A DNA stretch of 64,000 nt from Streptosporangiaceae bacterium. GTDB lineage: Bacteria; Actinomycetota; Actinomycetes; Streptosporangiales; Streptosporangiaceae. Positions 52,234 to 61,612 of the stretch are shown one piece after another. Position numbers and translations under genes: made by a program. The number at the start of each line of letters is the position of its first letter. The stretch's first letter is position 1. The notes below the pieces were generated by a model. That model was not told the DNA's origin and made no database searches. It saw only the letters and a list, made by a program, of their open reading frames with translations. The stretch is taken from assembly GCA_025934375.1 (NCBI GenBank), contig JAICYD010000001.1, forward strand, positions 178,011 to 242,010. The letters run 5' to 3'.

Positions 52234-53040
52234 CTAGTTGTAGAAGCGGAGCTCGGTGAACACGTTCGCAGCGACCAGCATGATGTACAGGTCGGTCAGC
52301 ATCAGCGTGCCCAGCGTGATCCAGGCGAACTGCATGTGGCGGGCGTTCAGCCAGGAGACCTTCGTCCACGCCCAGTACCGGACCGGGTGCTTGGAGAAGT
52401 GCTTGAGCCGCCCTCCGGTGATGTGCCGGCACGAGTGGCACCCGAGCGTGTAGCCCCATAGCAGGATGACGTTGGCCAAGATGATCAGCGACCCGACCCC
52501 GAAGCCGAAGTTCCCGTCCGGCCCGCGGAACGCCTGCGCGGCGTCCCAGGTGTTGAGGATCGAGATGAGCACCACCATGAAGAAGAAGTAGCGGTGCAGG
52601 TTCTGCATGATCAGCGGGAACTTCGTCTCGCCAGAGTACTTGGCGTGCGGCTCGCGCACTGCGCACCCGGCGGGGGAGCGCCAGAACGCGCGGTAATAGG
52701 CGCGCCGGTAGTAGTAGCACGACAACCGGAACCCGAGCACGAACGGCAGCGACACGAACGCGTAGGGGATAATCGGCGGAACCGCGGGAATCCACGTGCC
52801 CAGGCTGGAAGAACCGGGCACGCACTCGCCGTTAACACAGGGCGAGTAGAACGGGGTCAGGTAGTGGTACTGCTCCACGAAGTACCAGTGCCCGGTGAAC
52901 ACCCGGGCGGTGGCGTAGGCGACCCATATTGTGAGCAGTGTCACGACGATTGCTGGTGCCTGCCACCAGCGGTCCTTGCGGAGCGTCCGCTCGGCGATCT
53001 GCGCCCGCGTTCTAGCTGGCGCATCCGAAACTTGTGTCAT
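52234..53040 (-). CDS. sdhC: succinate dehydrogenase membrane anchor (actinobacterial cytochrome b-like)
   Basis: 268 aa with about five TM helices and histidines suited to haem ligation (QNLHRYFF, GCHSCRHITGG). This single large anchor matches the actinobacterial SDH type with one SdhC-like subunit. First gene of sdhCAB; a TACGAT -10 hexamer at 53070-53075 lies 29 nt before the ATG. Confidence 0.85.
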   Translation of the reverse strand: MTQVSDAPARTRAQIAERTLRKDRWWQAPAIVVTLLTIWVAYATARVFTGHWYFVEQYHYLTPFYSPCVNGECVPGSSSLGTWIPAVPPIIPYAFVSLPFVLGFRLSCYYYRRAYYRAFWRSPAGCAVREPHAKYSGETKFPLIMQNLHRYFFFMVVLISILNTWDAAQAFRGPDGNFGFGVGSLIILANVILLWGYTLGCHSCRHITGGRLKHFSKHPVRYWAWTKVSWLNARHMQFAWITLGTLMLTDLYIMLVAANVFTELRFYN

Positions 53041-53208
53041 CCTTCAGCGTCCTCGCTGCCTTGTCCATGATCGTAGCGTCGCGCGTCAGGAGCAGATGAT
53101 TTGCCCCGGGCGGGGGGACAGTGCCGGCGCGCGCACGTAATGCCACGAACCTAATCCAGTTAGTCCAAGCATGCCGCATGAGGGTGGGCATCCAGCATGT
53201 GAGACTGG

Positions 53209-55326
53209 CTACACTGCCCCTCCCGAGAGGGCTTCCCGCAGGAACGCCACCTGCAGCAACAGCAGGTTTTCGGCCACGACCTCCTGCGGAGTCATGTGCG
53301 TCACACCCGACAGTGGCAAGACCGAGTGCGGATAGCCCGCGGCCAGCAAGGACGCGGAAAGGCGCAGCGAGTGCGCCACCACCACGTTGTCATCGGCCAG
53401 CCCGTGAATGATGAGCAAGGAGCGCGCGGCCACCGCTCGTTGGGCGTCATCATTAAGGGAACTTGACCTGTAGGGCTGGTCGTCGAGGGCCGGATTGCCG
53501 AGGTAGCGCTCGGTGTAATGCGTGTCATACAGCCGCCAGTCCGTCACCGGCGCGCCGGCGATCCCGGCCTGGAACACGTCCGGGCGGCGCAGCACGGCCA
53601 GCGCGGCGAGGTACCCACCGAACGACCAGCCCCGGATACCGACCCGGTTAGTGTCCAGGTCAGGGAACTGCGCGGCCGCCGCGAAGAGCGCCGTGACCTG
53701 GTCCTCGAGCGCGGGCGTGGCGAGGTCCCCGGCCACCGCGCGGTCCCAGGCCGGACCGCGCCCGCTAGTGCCGCGCCCGTCCGCGATGACCACCGCGAAA
53801 CCCTGCTCGGCGAGCCACTGCGACGCCAGGAACGCACCGCGCGCCTTGAGCACGCGCTGCGCGTGCGGGCCGCCGTAGGGGTCCATCAGCACGGGTAGCT
53901 GGCCCGACCCCGGCTGGTGCCACGACGGGAACAGCACTGCCGTGCGGACCCCCTCCGGTCCAGCCGACAGGAACCTCGGCTCCGGCGCCGGCAGGTTCGG
54001 CTCCTGCGCGCGGGAGGCGATCCCGGTCACCTCGGCCCTTTCCCCCTTCCGCACCGCAACCGACCCGAGGCTCGCGCCCAGTTCCGAGCTGGAGATCACG
54101 ACGGTGCCGCCCTTCGCGGTGGCGGAGTGCACGCCCGGCGCGGTCGCCACCTCGGAGAGCCCGGCCGTCGCGGAGTAGCTCCACACCCCGACCTCGGTCG
54201 GCTCGATGGACGCGCTGAAGTACACGGTGTCCCCGTCGGTGCCGAGCACCTGCCTGACCTGCAGGCCAGCCGGGGTCAGCGGCTGCGCCGACCGCAGGTC
54301 CCCCGGCGCGGCGATGAGCAGCCGGTGGGTGTCCTCCGTCATCGCCGTCCACACGACCCGGCCGTCTGGCAGTTGCGCCGGCACCCCGGGGACGACGTCG
54401 ACCCAGTCGGGGTCGCTGTCCTCGCGGAGCACCTGGCCGGCCTCGCCGTCGATGACCCGCATGACCTTCTGGTCGCGGGTCTGCGTGACGATCAGGAGCC
54501 GGTCCGCCCAGGACGCGGTGGCCAGGTACGGGAAGGCGTCGCGGTCCCATTCGACGGGCTTGAATTCCTGGCTCGCGGTGCTGGCGATGAACAGCGACAC
54601 GTCGGCGTTGGGGGTCCCGGCGGCCGGGTAGGCGACCGTCGCCGGCTCGCGCTCGGGATTGGCCGGGTCGGCGATGTGCCAGCGGAGGACGGGGGAGTCA
54701 TCGACTCGCGCGATGAGCAGCCGGGTGCCGTCCGGGGACCACCAGTAGCCCCGGGTGCGGTGCATCTCCTCGGCGGCGACGAACTCGGCCAGCCCGTACG
54801 TCACGGTCGCGCTTTCCGGGGCCGGCGAGACGGCGGCGTCCTCCCTGGTCGCCAGGTCCAGGACGCGGACCGTCCCCTCGTGGACGTAGGCGACCTTGCT
54901 GCCGGCCGGGTCGGGCCGAGGGTCCAGGGCCGGCGTGCGCGTCGGGAGCAGGAACGGCTCGCCGTCGCCGCTGTCGAGACGGACCGCGTAGACCTGGCCG
55001 GATAGCGGGAAGACGGCCAGCGCGTGCTGCCGGTCGGTCGCGTACGACACGATTCCGCCGGCCGTCTCGCGGACCCGCTCCCGGCGGGCGCGCTCCTCCG
55101 GCGGCAGGTTGTCCTCATCGGCGCCCAGGGCGCGCGGGTCGGCGACCAGCCGCTCGGCGCCGGAGCCGGCGTCGGCTTCCCACAGGCAGGTGACCGGGTC
55201 ATCGCCGCCGCGAGTGCGCAGGAACAGCACCCGTTCGCCGTCCGGGGAGACGCTGAACGCCCGGGGCGCGCCCAGCGTGAACCGCCGGGTCCGGGCCTGC
55301 TGCCGAGGAAAGCTGTCTTCCGTCAT
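53209..55326 (-). CDS. S9-family prolyl oligopeptidase / dipeptidyl peptidase IV-like
   Basis: 705 aa, no signal peptide. N-terminal beta-propeller (~30-420), C-terminal alpha/beta hydrolase with nucleophile [10 protein letters not shown], Asp in HGLADDNV and His in GVTHMTP. Removes peptides after proline or similar residues. Start at [10 protein letters not shown]; the longer upstream frame is antisense to the next gene's promoter. Confidence 0.93.
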   Translation of the reverse strand: MTEDSFPRQQARTRRFTLGAPRAFSVSPDGERVLFLRTRGGDDPVTCLWEADAGSGAERLVADPRALGADEDNLPPEERARRERVRETAGGIVSYATDRQHALAVFPLSGQVYAVRLDSGDGEPFLLPTRTPALDPRPDPAGSKVAYVHEGTVRVLDLATREDAAVSPAPESATVTYGLAEFVAAEEMHRTRGYWWSPDGTRLLIARVDDSPVLRWHIADPANPEREPATVAYPAAGTPNADVSLFIASTASQEFKPVEWDRDAFPYLATASWADRLLIVTQTRDQKVMRVIDGEAGQVLREDSDPDWVDVVPGVPAQLPDGRVVWTAMTEDTHRLLIAAPGDLRSAQPLTPAGLQVRQVLGTDGDTVYFSASIEPTEVGVWSYSATAGLSEVATAPGVHSATAKGGTVVISSSELGASLGSVAVRKGERAEVTGIASRAQEPNLPAPEPRFLSAGPEGVRTAVLFPSWHQPGSGQLPVLMDPYGGPHAQRVLKARGAFLASQWLAEQGFAVVIADGRGTSGRGPAWDRAVAGDLATPALEDQVTALFAAAAQFPDLDTNRVGIRGWSFGGYLAALAVLRRPDVFQAGIAGAPVTDWRLYDTHYTERYLGNPALDDQPYRSSSLNDDAQRAVAARSLLIIHGLADDNVVVAHSLRLSASLLAAGYPHSVLPLSGVTHMTPQEVVAENLLLLQVAFLREALSGGAV

Positions 55327-55510
55327 GCCCCCTGATCTTGCCAGCCTTCCCGCCCCCAAGTCCCCCCGCACCCGTCCTCGCGCGGCCGCCTCTTCCCGCC
55401 CGCTCGTCCGTCCCGCGCCCCACGGGCCGATGACGTGGCCCGCGCCCGCGCGGAGATGCAGGCTCTCGTGCGCCGGTAGCCTCGACGCGGAAGCCGCCGA
55501 GGGGAGAGGG

Positions 55511-56305
55511 ATGACTGAGCAGAGCCTGCTGCTGGTGCACGCGCACCCGGACGACGAGTCGATCGGGACCGGGGCGACGATGGCGAAGTACGCGGCCGAG
55601 GGGGCTCGCGTCACGCTCGTCACCTGCACGCTGGGCGAGATGGGGGAGATCATCCCGCCGGACCTGGCGCACTTGCTGCCGGACGAGCTTGGCGAGCACC
55701 GCGTCGGCGAGCTGGAGGCCGCCTGCGCGGCGCTGGGGGTGACCGATCACCGCTTCCTCGGCGGCCCGGGCCGCTACCGCGACTCCGGGATGATGGGGAC
55801 CGAGGAGAACGAGGACCCGCGCTGCTTCTGGCAGGCGTCCGTCGCGGAGGCGGCCGCCCAGCTGGCGGAGGTCATCCGCGAGGTCGCGCCGCAGGCGATC
55901 GTGACCTATGACGCGAACGGCTTCTACGGCCACCCCGATCACATCCAGGCGCACCGGGTGGCCATGCGGGCGCATTCGCTGGCATCACCGGATGCCCGGC
56001 TCTACGCGACCGCCATGCCACGGTCGGTGCTTATCGCGGCGGCCAAGCTGCCGGCCGACTCGTGGTTCGACCCGTGGCTGGACCTCACCAGAACTGTCGC
56101 CGACGACGAGGTCACGACGTCGGTCGACGCCGAGGCGTACCTGGACGCGAAGATCGCCGCGATGACGGCGCACGCCACCCAGATCACGGTGGACGGCGAG
56201 TTCTTCGCGCTGTCTGACAACCACGGCCTCCGCATCCTGGGAACCGAGTACTACATCCGGCTCGCCGGCCCGCCGGGAACCTCTCGCGACCTCTTCACGA
56301 CCTGA
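55511..56305 (+). CDS. mshB: MshB-like PIG-L deacetylase (mycothiol biosynthesis)
   Basis: 264 aa. Zinc motif HAHPDDES and HPDH, typical of MshB, which deacetylates GlcNAc-inositol in mycothiol synthesis. It is shorter than the ~300-aa mycobacterial enzyme, so a mycothiol-conjugate amidase-like role cannot be excluded. SD GGGGAGAGGG just before the ATG. Followed by a membrane protein in the order usual for actinobacteria. Confidence 0.85.
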   Translation: MTEQSLLLVHAHPDDESIGTGATMAKYAAEGARVTLVTCTLGEMGEIIPPDLAHLLPDELGEHRVGELEAACAALGVTDHRFLGGPGRYRDSGMMGTEENEDPRCFWQASVAEAAAQLAEVIREVAPQAIVTYDANGFYGHPDHIQAHRVAMRAHSLASPDARLYATAMPRSVLIAAAKLPADSWFDPWLDLTRTVADDEVTTSVDAEAYLDAKIAAMTAHATQITVDGEFFALSDNHGLRILGTEYYIRLAGPPGTSRDLFTT

Positions 56306-56307
56306 CC

Positions 56308-56742
56308 ATGCCGCGATTCGGTAGCCTGCCCACCATGGGGATGATGTCGGGCGGGACGACCACCAGCCGCGCCTACACCTTCACCGTCTACGTGGTGATC
56401 TTCGTGTTCGGCGTGGTGCAAGGCGTGATCGGCAGCTTCCAGTACAGCCGGTCCCCGGTGCCCGTGATCGCGATCCTGCTGGCCGTCGTCATCTTCGCGA
56501 CCTGCGTGCTGTGCGGATGGGGCACCACGACGTTCAGCGGCGCGCTCGCCCCGGCGGCGGGCTGGCTCCTGGCCTCGTTCTACCTGTCGATGGGCACTCA
56601 CCAGGGCAGCGTCATCATCGCCAACACGACCGCGGGCAAGTGGTACCTCTACGGTGGCGCCCTGGCCGTCCTGGCCAGCCTGCTGGCTAACTTCGCCCTC
56701 TGGCTCCGCGCCAAGGTCCCCCCGCCCGAGCCCCCGCGCTAG
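56308..56742 (+). CDS. four-TM membrane protein, DUF6113-like
   Basis: 144 aa, four hydrophobic helices (VYVVIFVFGVVQGVIG; VIAILLAVVIFATCVLCG; LAPAAGWLLASFYL; LAVLASLLANFALWL). Typical neighbour of mshB in actinobacteria; function unknown. An internal ATG at 56335 is an alternative start. Confidence 0.75.
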   Translation: MPRFGSLPTMGMMSGGTTTSRAYTFTVYVVIFVFGVVQGVIGSFQYSRSPVPVIAILLAVVIFATCVLCGWGTTTFSGALAPAAGWLLASFYLSMGTHQGSVIIANTTAGKWYLYGGALAVLASLLANFALWLRAKVPPPEPPR

Positions 56743-56749
56743 CGGGCAT

Positions 56750-57469
56750 TCAGCCGGGTTCGCGCGGGATGCCGAGGTGGCGGTGGAGAGCGCTTCGTCC
56801 CGCGTCGGTGAGCATTACCGCCCGGCCGGAGCCGATCCGGGTTATCCAGCCCGCGCTGAACGCGTGCGCGCACAACGCGGCGCCGGCCGAGCCCGCCAGG
56901 TGGGGACGCCGCTCCGTCCAGTCAAGGCACGAGCGGACCGGCAGGCGCCGCGCGGCGGGCGGCAGCGTGATGTCCAGCCGGGCCAGCCAGGACGCGCCGC
57001 TCGGGGTCAGCGCGAGTCCCTGGTCCCAGTCCAGCAGCCCCCGCTCCGTCATCGCGTCGGCAATCGAGACGCCAAGCGCCCCCGCGAGGTGGTCATAGCA
57101 GGTGCGCGCCCGGGCCATCGCCTGGCGGCGGCTGGCGGCCGACAGCGAGCGAGGCGCGGTCCTGCCGGAGGATGAGGGCGGCACCAGGCAAGCGAGGCTC
57201 TCGATGAGCTCCGCAGTGCCGGCGTTGGCGAGCCGGACGTACCGGTGGCGGCCCTGGCGTTCCTCCGCCAGCAGCCCGCCGGCCACCAGGAGGTTCAGGT
57301 GACCGGTAGCAGTTGAGGCCGCCACTCCCGCATGGCGCGCCAGTTCCGTCGCGGTCCAGGCCCGGCCGTCCAGGAGCGCCAGGCAGAAGCTGGCCCGGGT
57401 GTCGTCGGCCAGCAGGCCCGCCAGCGCGGCCAGGTCGGTGGCTTCCGCGTGCGCGTGGTAACCATTCAT
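56750..57469 (-). CDS. ArsR-type winged-helix regulator with extended C-terminal domain
   Basis: 239 aa. N-terminal ArsR-like HTH (LAALAGLLADDTRASFCLALL, ATELARHAGVAASTATGHLNLLV, wing RQGRHRYVRL), then ~130 extra residues with a Trp and Cys-poor composition, matching the longer HTH regulators that sense small molecules. Divergent from the flavin-reductase gene, 67 bp away, and likely its repressor. Confidence 0.85.
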   Translation of the reverse strand: MNGYHAHAEATDLAALAGLLADDTRASFCLALLDGRAWTATELARHAGVAASTATGHLNLLVAGGLLAEERQGRHRYVRLANAGTAELIESLACLVPPSSSGRTAPRSLSAASRRQAMARARTCYDHLAGALGVSIADAMTERGLLDWDQGLALTPSGASWLARLDITLPPAARRLPVRSCLDWTERRPHLAGSAGAALCAHAFSAGWITRIGSGRAVMLTDAGRSALHRHLGIPREPG

Positions 57470-57523
57470 CGTTAGTCATCATTACCCGCGGATACTTCGG
57501 CGGGCACCGAAGTTTCCGCCGCT

Positions 57524-57529
57524 TATCGT
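57524..57529 (+). promoter_or_regulatory. -10 element (TATCGT), leaderless, for the flavin reductase gene
   Basis: TATCGT ends 7 nt before the GTG at 57537, in the 67-bp spacer shared with the divergent ArsR-type gene; no SD. Confidence 0.45.
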
Positions 57530-57536
57530 CGGGCGG

Positions 57537-58184
57537 GTGAGCAACCTGCTGTCAGTAAGCTCGCTGGATGGCGGCCCAGTCAGCCACCTGGCCATCACGC
57601 CGAGCATCTTGTACTTCGGGACCCCGGTCGCCTTGCTGACGACGGAGAACCCGGACGGCACCTTCAACCTCGCGCCCATGTCGTCGGCATGGGCGCTGGG
57701 CCAGGTGATCGTCCTTGGCCTAGGTAAGGACGGGCAGACCGCCCGTAACCTTCGCCACCGCCCCGACCTGGTGATAAACCTTCCCGCCGCCGCCCTCTGG
57801 CGGTCGGTCGAGCGGCTCGCCGGGCTGACCGGGCGACCCGCGCTTCCCCCCGGCAACATCTTCACTTACGAGCCAGCCAAGTTCGCCGCCGCCGGACTGA
57901 GCCCCGAGCCCGCCGACGTGGTCCGGCCGCCCCGGGTTGCCGAGTGCCCGCTGCAGATGGAAGCCCGCGTCGTGGGCTTGCAGGACGCAGCGTCCGGGAG
58001 CTTCCTCATCATCCAGGCCGAAGTCCTGAAGGTGCACGCTGACCCGCGCATCGTCGTGCCGGGCACGCAGCACATCGACCCGGCGCGGTGGAACCCGCTC
58101 GTCTACAACTTCCGGCATTACTTCGGGCTTGGTCCCGAGCTAGGCCGCACTTTCCGCTCCGAGCTCGCCCCGCGCGGCCAGTAA
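57537..58184 (+). CDS. flavin reductase-like FMN-binding split-barrel protein
   Basis: 215 aa. Flavoredoxin/flavin-reductase domain with [27 protein letters not shown] and a C-terminal NPLVYNFRHYFGLG. Binds FMN and probably reduces flavins or a small substrate. Divergent from an ArsR-type gene, the usual arrangement for a regulated detoxification pair. Confidence 0.82.
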   Translation: MSNLLSVSSLDGGPVSHLAITPSILYFGTPVALLTTENPDGTFNLAPMSSAWALGQVIVLGLGKDGQTARNLRHRPDLVINLPAAALWRSVERLAGLTGRPALPPGNIFTYEPAKFAAAGLSPEPADVVRPPRVAECPLQMEARVVGLQDAASGSFLIIQAEVLKVHADPRIVVPGTQHIDPARWNPLVYNFRHYFGLGPELGRTFRSELAPRGQ

Positions 58185-58215
58185 GCTCCGCGCAGGCAAG
58201 CTCCGCCGAGGCAGG

Positions 58216-59052
58216 CTACTTGCCGACGTCGCGGGCGAGGTCCAGGCCGAGCAGGCGGTCGGCGGCGGCGAAGGTCTCGAACTTCACCCCGTCCGGCACG
58301 CCAGCGTCGTCGGCGAGCGCGGCCAGGATCCGCAGCGCCGCCGGGGTTTCCAGGTCGACCGCGAACGCCCCGGCGATCGCGTCGGCGTGCGGCCGGGACA
58401 TGGCCCCGCTCGGCGACCGCGCCCAGTGCGCGACCAGCGACCGCCACCGGCTCAGGGTCTCCGCCGCGTCCCCGTCCTGGAAACCCTCGCCACCGGGGCC
58501 TCCGTCCGCGATCGGCTCGCAGTACCCCCACTGCAGCAGCCGCAGCCTAACGGTCGCTGGCTCCGCGCTAGTGTCGACCATGCCCGCGTCCCCGGGCACC
58601 TGGGCCCACAGCCGGGCCGAGCCCGCGATCTCGCCCGGTGCCGCTGGCGGGGGTCCGGGGGTGGCCCCCCGGGGTGACACTGGCGGGGGCCCGGGGGTCG
58701 CCCCCCGGGATGACACTGCGGCGACGCCGACATCGAACGGCGGCATCCCCGACAGTATCCCCGACACTGCCGAGACCGGTCCGAGGAAGGTGTCGCGCGG
58801 CGGGTGAATGTTGAGCGCGTCACACGCCTCGCGCAGTGCGGCCACGTCTGCTTCGGCGGGCAGGAAGTCGCTGACCAGGGGCAACATCTGCGATATCTCG
58901 GCGGCCCGGCGCAACAGGTCGGCGGTCAGGTAGGCGCGCACCTGCCCGATGCCGAACGGGCCGGGCGCGTATACGAGTATCCGAAGCTGCCGCCGCCCGG
59001 CGGGCAGCACATCCGTCAGTTTCCCCGTCCGCGCGTCCCGAAGCCTCAGCAT
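58216..59052 (-). CDS. cysteinyl-tRNA synthetase-like protein lacking the HIGH motif
   Basis: 278 aa. The start (MLRLRDARTGKLTDVLPAG, then LRILVYAPGP) and FGIGQVRAYLTADLLRR follow the CysS/MshC N-terminal layout, with FGIG in place of HIGH. The end (FAVDLETPAALRILAALADD) follows the CysS helical domain (xDLNTPAAL). The KMSKS region and most of the catalytic core are missing, so aminoacylation is unlikely. A 36-bp tandem repeat sits in the middle. Leaderless-type promoter 6 nt upstream. Confidence 0.6.
   Translation of the reverse strand: MLRLRDARTGKLTDVLPAGRRQLRILVYAPGPFGIGQVRAYLTADLLRRAAEISQMLPLVSDFLPAEADVAALREACDALNIHPPRDTFLGPVSAVSGILSGMPPFDVGVAAVSSRGATPGPPPVSPRGATPGPPPAAPGEIAGSARLWAQVPGDAGMVDTSAEPATVRLRLLQWGYCEPIADGGPGGEGFQDGDAAETLSRWRSLVAHWARSPSGAMSRPHADAIAGAFAVDLETPAALRILAALADDAGVPDGVKFETFAAADRLLGLDLARDVGK
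58642..58713 (-). repeat. 36-bp tandem repeat, 2 copies, G/C-palindromic
   Basis: Two 36-bp units code for S[PS]RGATPGPPP[VA] inside the CysS-like gene. Each contains a G-run/GGTCGCC-type/C-run hairpin like the core of the palindromic element at 20074 and 28976. Confidence 0.8.
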
Positions 59053-59058
59053 GCCACC

Positions 59059-59064
59059 ACGTTA
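59059..59064 (-). promoter_or_regulatory. -10 element (TAACGT), leaderless, for the CysS-like gene
   Basis: On the minus strand TAACGT ends 6 nt before the ATG at 59052; no SD. Confidence 0.4.
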
Positions 59065-60174
59065 GTCGGCGAGGGCGCGCAGGCGCTGGCCCGCGGCGGC
59101 GACTCCCTCGTCAGTCGCGGTCAAGGCGACGCGGACATGCCGCTCGCCGGCCGGGCCGTAGATGTAGCCGGGACCCGTCAGGATGCCGCACTTAGCGGCC
59201 AGCCACTCACACGCGGACCGGGCGTCGTGGTCCGGGTGCGCCGCCCACAGGTACAGGCCCGCCTCGGAGTGGTCGATGCGAAAGCCGGCCGAGGTCAGCC
59301 CGGCGACCAGGACCGACCGCCGGGCGGCGTACCGGTCGCGCTGCCGCGCGGCGTGCGCGTCGTCGTTCAGCGCCGCGGTCATCGCCGCCTGGACCGGGCC
59401 GGGGACGATCATGCCGGACTGCCGGCCGACCAGCAGTAGCTCGCGCAGCAAGGCGGGGTCACCGGCGACGAACCCCGCGCGGTACCCCGCCAGGTTCGAC
59501 CGCTTCGACAGGGAGTGCACGGCCAGCAGCCCGTCGTGGGAGCCGCCCGAAACCGAGGAATGCAGCACCGAGACGGGAGCGACGTCCCATCCGAGCGTGA
59601 TGTAGCACTCGTCTGAGGCAAGCACGCACCTCCGTGCGCGTGCCCACGTCACGGCATCGCGCAGCCAGGCTGCCGACTTGACCTCGCCGGTCGGGTTAGA
59701 CGGTGAGTTAACCCACAGCAGCCCAGGGCGCGTTACGGCCGGGAGATCGTCTGGCAGGGCGCGGACGGGCACGCTGGCCGCGCCGGCCATCTTCGCCCCG
59801 ATGTCGTAGGTTGGGTAGGCCAGAGACGGGTAGAGCACCGCGTCGGCGGTGCCCAGGCCCAGCATGACCGGGAGCCAGGCGATGAACTGCTTGGTTCCGA
59901 TCACCGGGAGCACCGTGTCGGGCTCGACCGTGACGTCCAGGGCCCGGGACAGCCAGCCGGCGGCCGCGGCGCGCAGGGCTGGCGTCCCGGCGGTCAGCGG
60001 GTAGCCGGGCGCGTCAGCCGCCGCGGCCAGCGCATGCTGAATTACCCCGGGGACCGGGTCGACGGGCGTGCCGATCGACAAGTCGACTAGGCCGCCGGGG
60101 AAGGCGGTGGCCTTGTCTCGCAGCGGCGCTAGTTCGTCCCAGGGATACTCGGGTAGCCGGGCGGCGAGGGTCAC
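59062..60174 (-). CDS. dapC: succinyldiaminopimelate transaminase (DapC-type)
   Basis: 370-aa class I/II aminotransferase. PLP lysine in HSLSKRSNLAGYR, GTKQFIAWLP, PSNPTG, and a final Arg in RVALTATDEG. Converts succinyl-amino-ketopimelate to succinyl-diaminopimelate in lysine/peptidoglycan synthesis. GTG overlaps the ferredoxin stop (GTGA), so the pair is translationally coupled, as often in actinobacteria; dapD is close by. Confidence 0.9.
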   Translation of the reverse strand: MTLAARLPEYPWDELAPLRDKATAFPGGLVDLSIGTPVDPVPGVIQHALAAAADAPGYPLTAGTPALRAAAAGWLSRALDVTVEPDTVLPVIGTKQFIAWLPVMLGLGTADAVLYPSLAYPTYDIGAKMAGAASVPVRALPDDLPAVTRPGLLWVNSPSNPTGEVKSAAWLRDAVTWARARRCVLASDECYITLGWDVAPVSVLHSSVSGGSHDGLLAVHSLSKRSNLAGYRAGFVAGDPALLRELLLVGRQSGMIVPGPVQAAMTAALNDDAHAARQRDRYAARRSVLVAGLTSAGFRIDHSEAGLYLWAAHPDHDARSACEWLAAKCGILTGPGYIYGPAGERHVRVALTATDEGVAAAGQRLRALAD

Positions 60175-60497
60175 TCGCCTTCGGCCTGCGGCGGCAGCGC
60201 CGCGACGAGCGGGTGGTCCTTGCCGATCTTGCCAGTCTTGGACGCGCCGCCGGGCGAGCCAAGCTCTTCGAAGAAGTCGACGTTGACCTTGTAGTAGTCC
60301 TTCCACTGCTCGGGGACGTCGTCCTCGTAGTAGATGGCCTCCACCGGGCAAACCGGCTCGCAAGCCCCGCAGTCCACGCACTCGTCTGGGTGAATGTAGA
60401 GCATCCGCTCGCCCTCGTAGATGCAGTCCACAGGGCACTCTTCGATGCACGCCTTATCAAGGACATCCACGCATGGCTGCGCGATGACGTAGGTCAC
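60171..60497 (-). CDS. fdxA: 7Fe ferredoxin
   Basis: 108 aa. Cluster motifs CVDVLDKACIEECPVDCI (3Fe-4S part) and CVDCGACEPVCP (4Fe-4S part), the FdxA-type seven-iron ferredoxin. GTG start after GAGGAG. Coupled to dapC. Confidence 0.93.
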   Translation of the reverse strand: MTYVIAQPCVDVLDKACIEECPVDCIYEGERMLYIHPDECVDCGACEPVCPVEAIYYEDDVPEQWKDYYKVNVDFFEELGSPGGASKTGKIGKDHPLVAALPPQAEGE

Positions 60498-60555
60498 GTG
60501 AGCTCCTCGTTACTTTCCTTTAAACCTGCTACTACTCAGTATGGTGGGTCCGCGT

Positions 60556-61449
60556 CTAGCTCGCGACGATACTCCCCGCATCGGCGCCCGGGGCAGCCTG
60601 CCAGGCCGACTCGGTGAGTGATGCAGACCACTGCCAGCCGTCGTAGCTGACCTTGGTGAGCCCGTACATGCTGGCATGGGTCATCATCCAGTGCGCGACC
60701 GTCCATCCGTGGCTGGCGCTCACCCGCACGCGCATGCCCGTCCCGGCGTGGCTGATGCCCTCGACGGTCGCCCCGGACCGGGCCGAGCCGAAAACCACCG
60801 GGATCCGCGCCATGACCGACGCTAGCTGCGGGTGACCAGTGCTGGTCGGCTTGTACCAGCAGGTCACCCCGTGTGGCGTGGCCGTGAAGGAGGCGGCCAG
60901 CAGGGCGGCGTCGTTTTCCCACTGCTGGTAGGCCGAGCCGTCGGCGCTGTGCTGGACGTCCTGGGCCGCCTGGTAGATCGGGATCGTCGTGTAGTGCGGC
61001 ACCTTGACCAGGGCCTTGAAGAACGCGGTCGACGCGAACTCGGGGTCTTGCAGCTGCGCGGCGGTTCCCCAGCCCTGCGAGGGACGCTGCTGGAAGACGC
61101 CGACGGAGTCGCGGTCACCACCCGGCACGTTGGTCATCTTCGATTCCTGCAGCGCGGTGGCGTAGGCGATCTCCAGGGCCCGGCGCGGCAGGTCCATCCG
61201 GGCGGCAACCCCGGCGATCGTCGCCGCGACCGGTGCCTGGCTAGGGTCGACCTGCGTCGAGTTGGCGCCGAGGCCGGCCATGCACCCGGGGGAGATCAGC
61301 GAGACGACGACGTGCCGGTAGACCGTGATGCCAGCCCACACGGCGCCGCCGGCCAGGATCGCGAGCACGACGAGTACCGTCATGACCCTGCGCCAGCGGG
61401 GCCGGTAGTACTGCGAAGGCTGCGCGCGCCCGGGGGACTTCGTCGGCAC
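60556..61449 (-). CDS. membrane-anchored lysozyme-like / transglycosylase-like protein
   Basis: 297 aa. Basic N-terminus, one TM (VLVVLAILAGGAVWAGITV), then an extracellular domain with LEIAYATALQESKM and DRDSVGVFQQRPSQGWGT. The conserved Glu and VGVFQQRPSQGWGT recall the lysozyme-like fold of actinobacterial cell-wall proteins. Enzyme activity unproven. GTG start 7 nt after a TACCGT hexamer. Confidence 0.72.
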   Translation of the reverse strand: MPTKSPGRAQPSQYYRPRWRRVMTVLVVLAILAGGAVWAGITVYRHVVVSLISPGCMAGLGANSTQVDPSQAPVAATIAGVAARMDLPRRALEIAYATALQESKMTNVPGGDRDSVGVFQQRPSQGWGTAAQLQDPEFASTAFFKALVKVPHYTTIPIYQAAQDVQHSADGSAYQQWENDAALLAASFTATPHGVTCWYKPTSTGHPQLASVMARIPVVFGSARSGATVEGISHAGTGMRVRVSASHGWTVAHWMMTHASMYGLTKVSYDGWQWSASLTESAWQAAPGADAGSIVAS

Positions 61450-61456
61450 AGATCTG

Positions 61457-61462
61457 ACGGTA
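61457..61462 (-). promoter_or_regulatory. -10 element (TACCGT), leaderless, for the 61449 gene
   Basis: On the minus strand TACCGT ends 7 nt before the GTG at 61449; no SD. Confidence 0.4.
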
Positions 61463-61598
61463 CCCGGGGCATCTAGGTGACACGGCCAGTTGTCCGGCCT
61501 CGTGGAGAGTTGTGAGCAACCCCTGAAGCTGCTCGGAGCCGAGGCCTAGGGGCCTGGGGGCTGGGGGCTGGCGTGCGATCCGGAGAAAGTCCTCCCGA

Positions 61599-61604
61599 TA
61601 AACT
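61599..61604 (+). promoter_or_regulatory. -10 element (TAAACT), leaderless, for dapD
   Basis: TAAACT ends 8 nt before the ATG at 61613; the intervening bases are C/T-rich with no SD. Confidence 0.5.
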
Positions 61605-61612
61605 CCCCCCTT

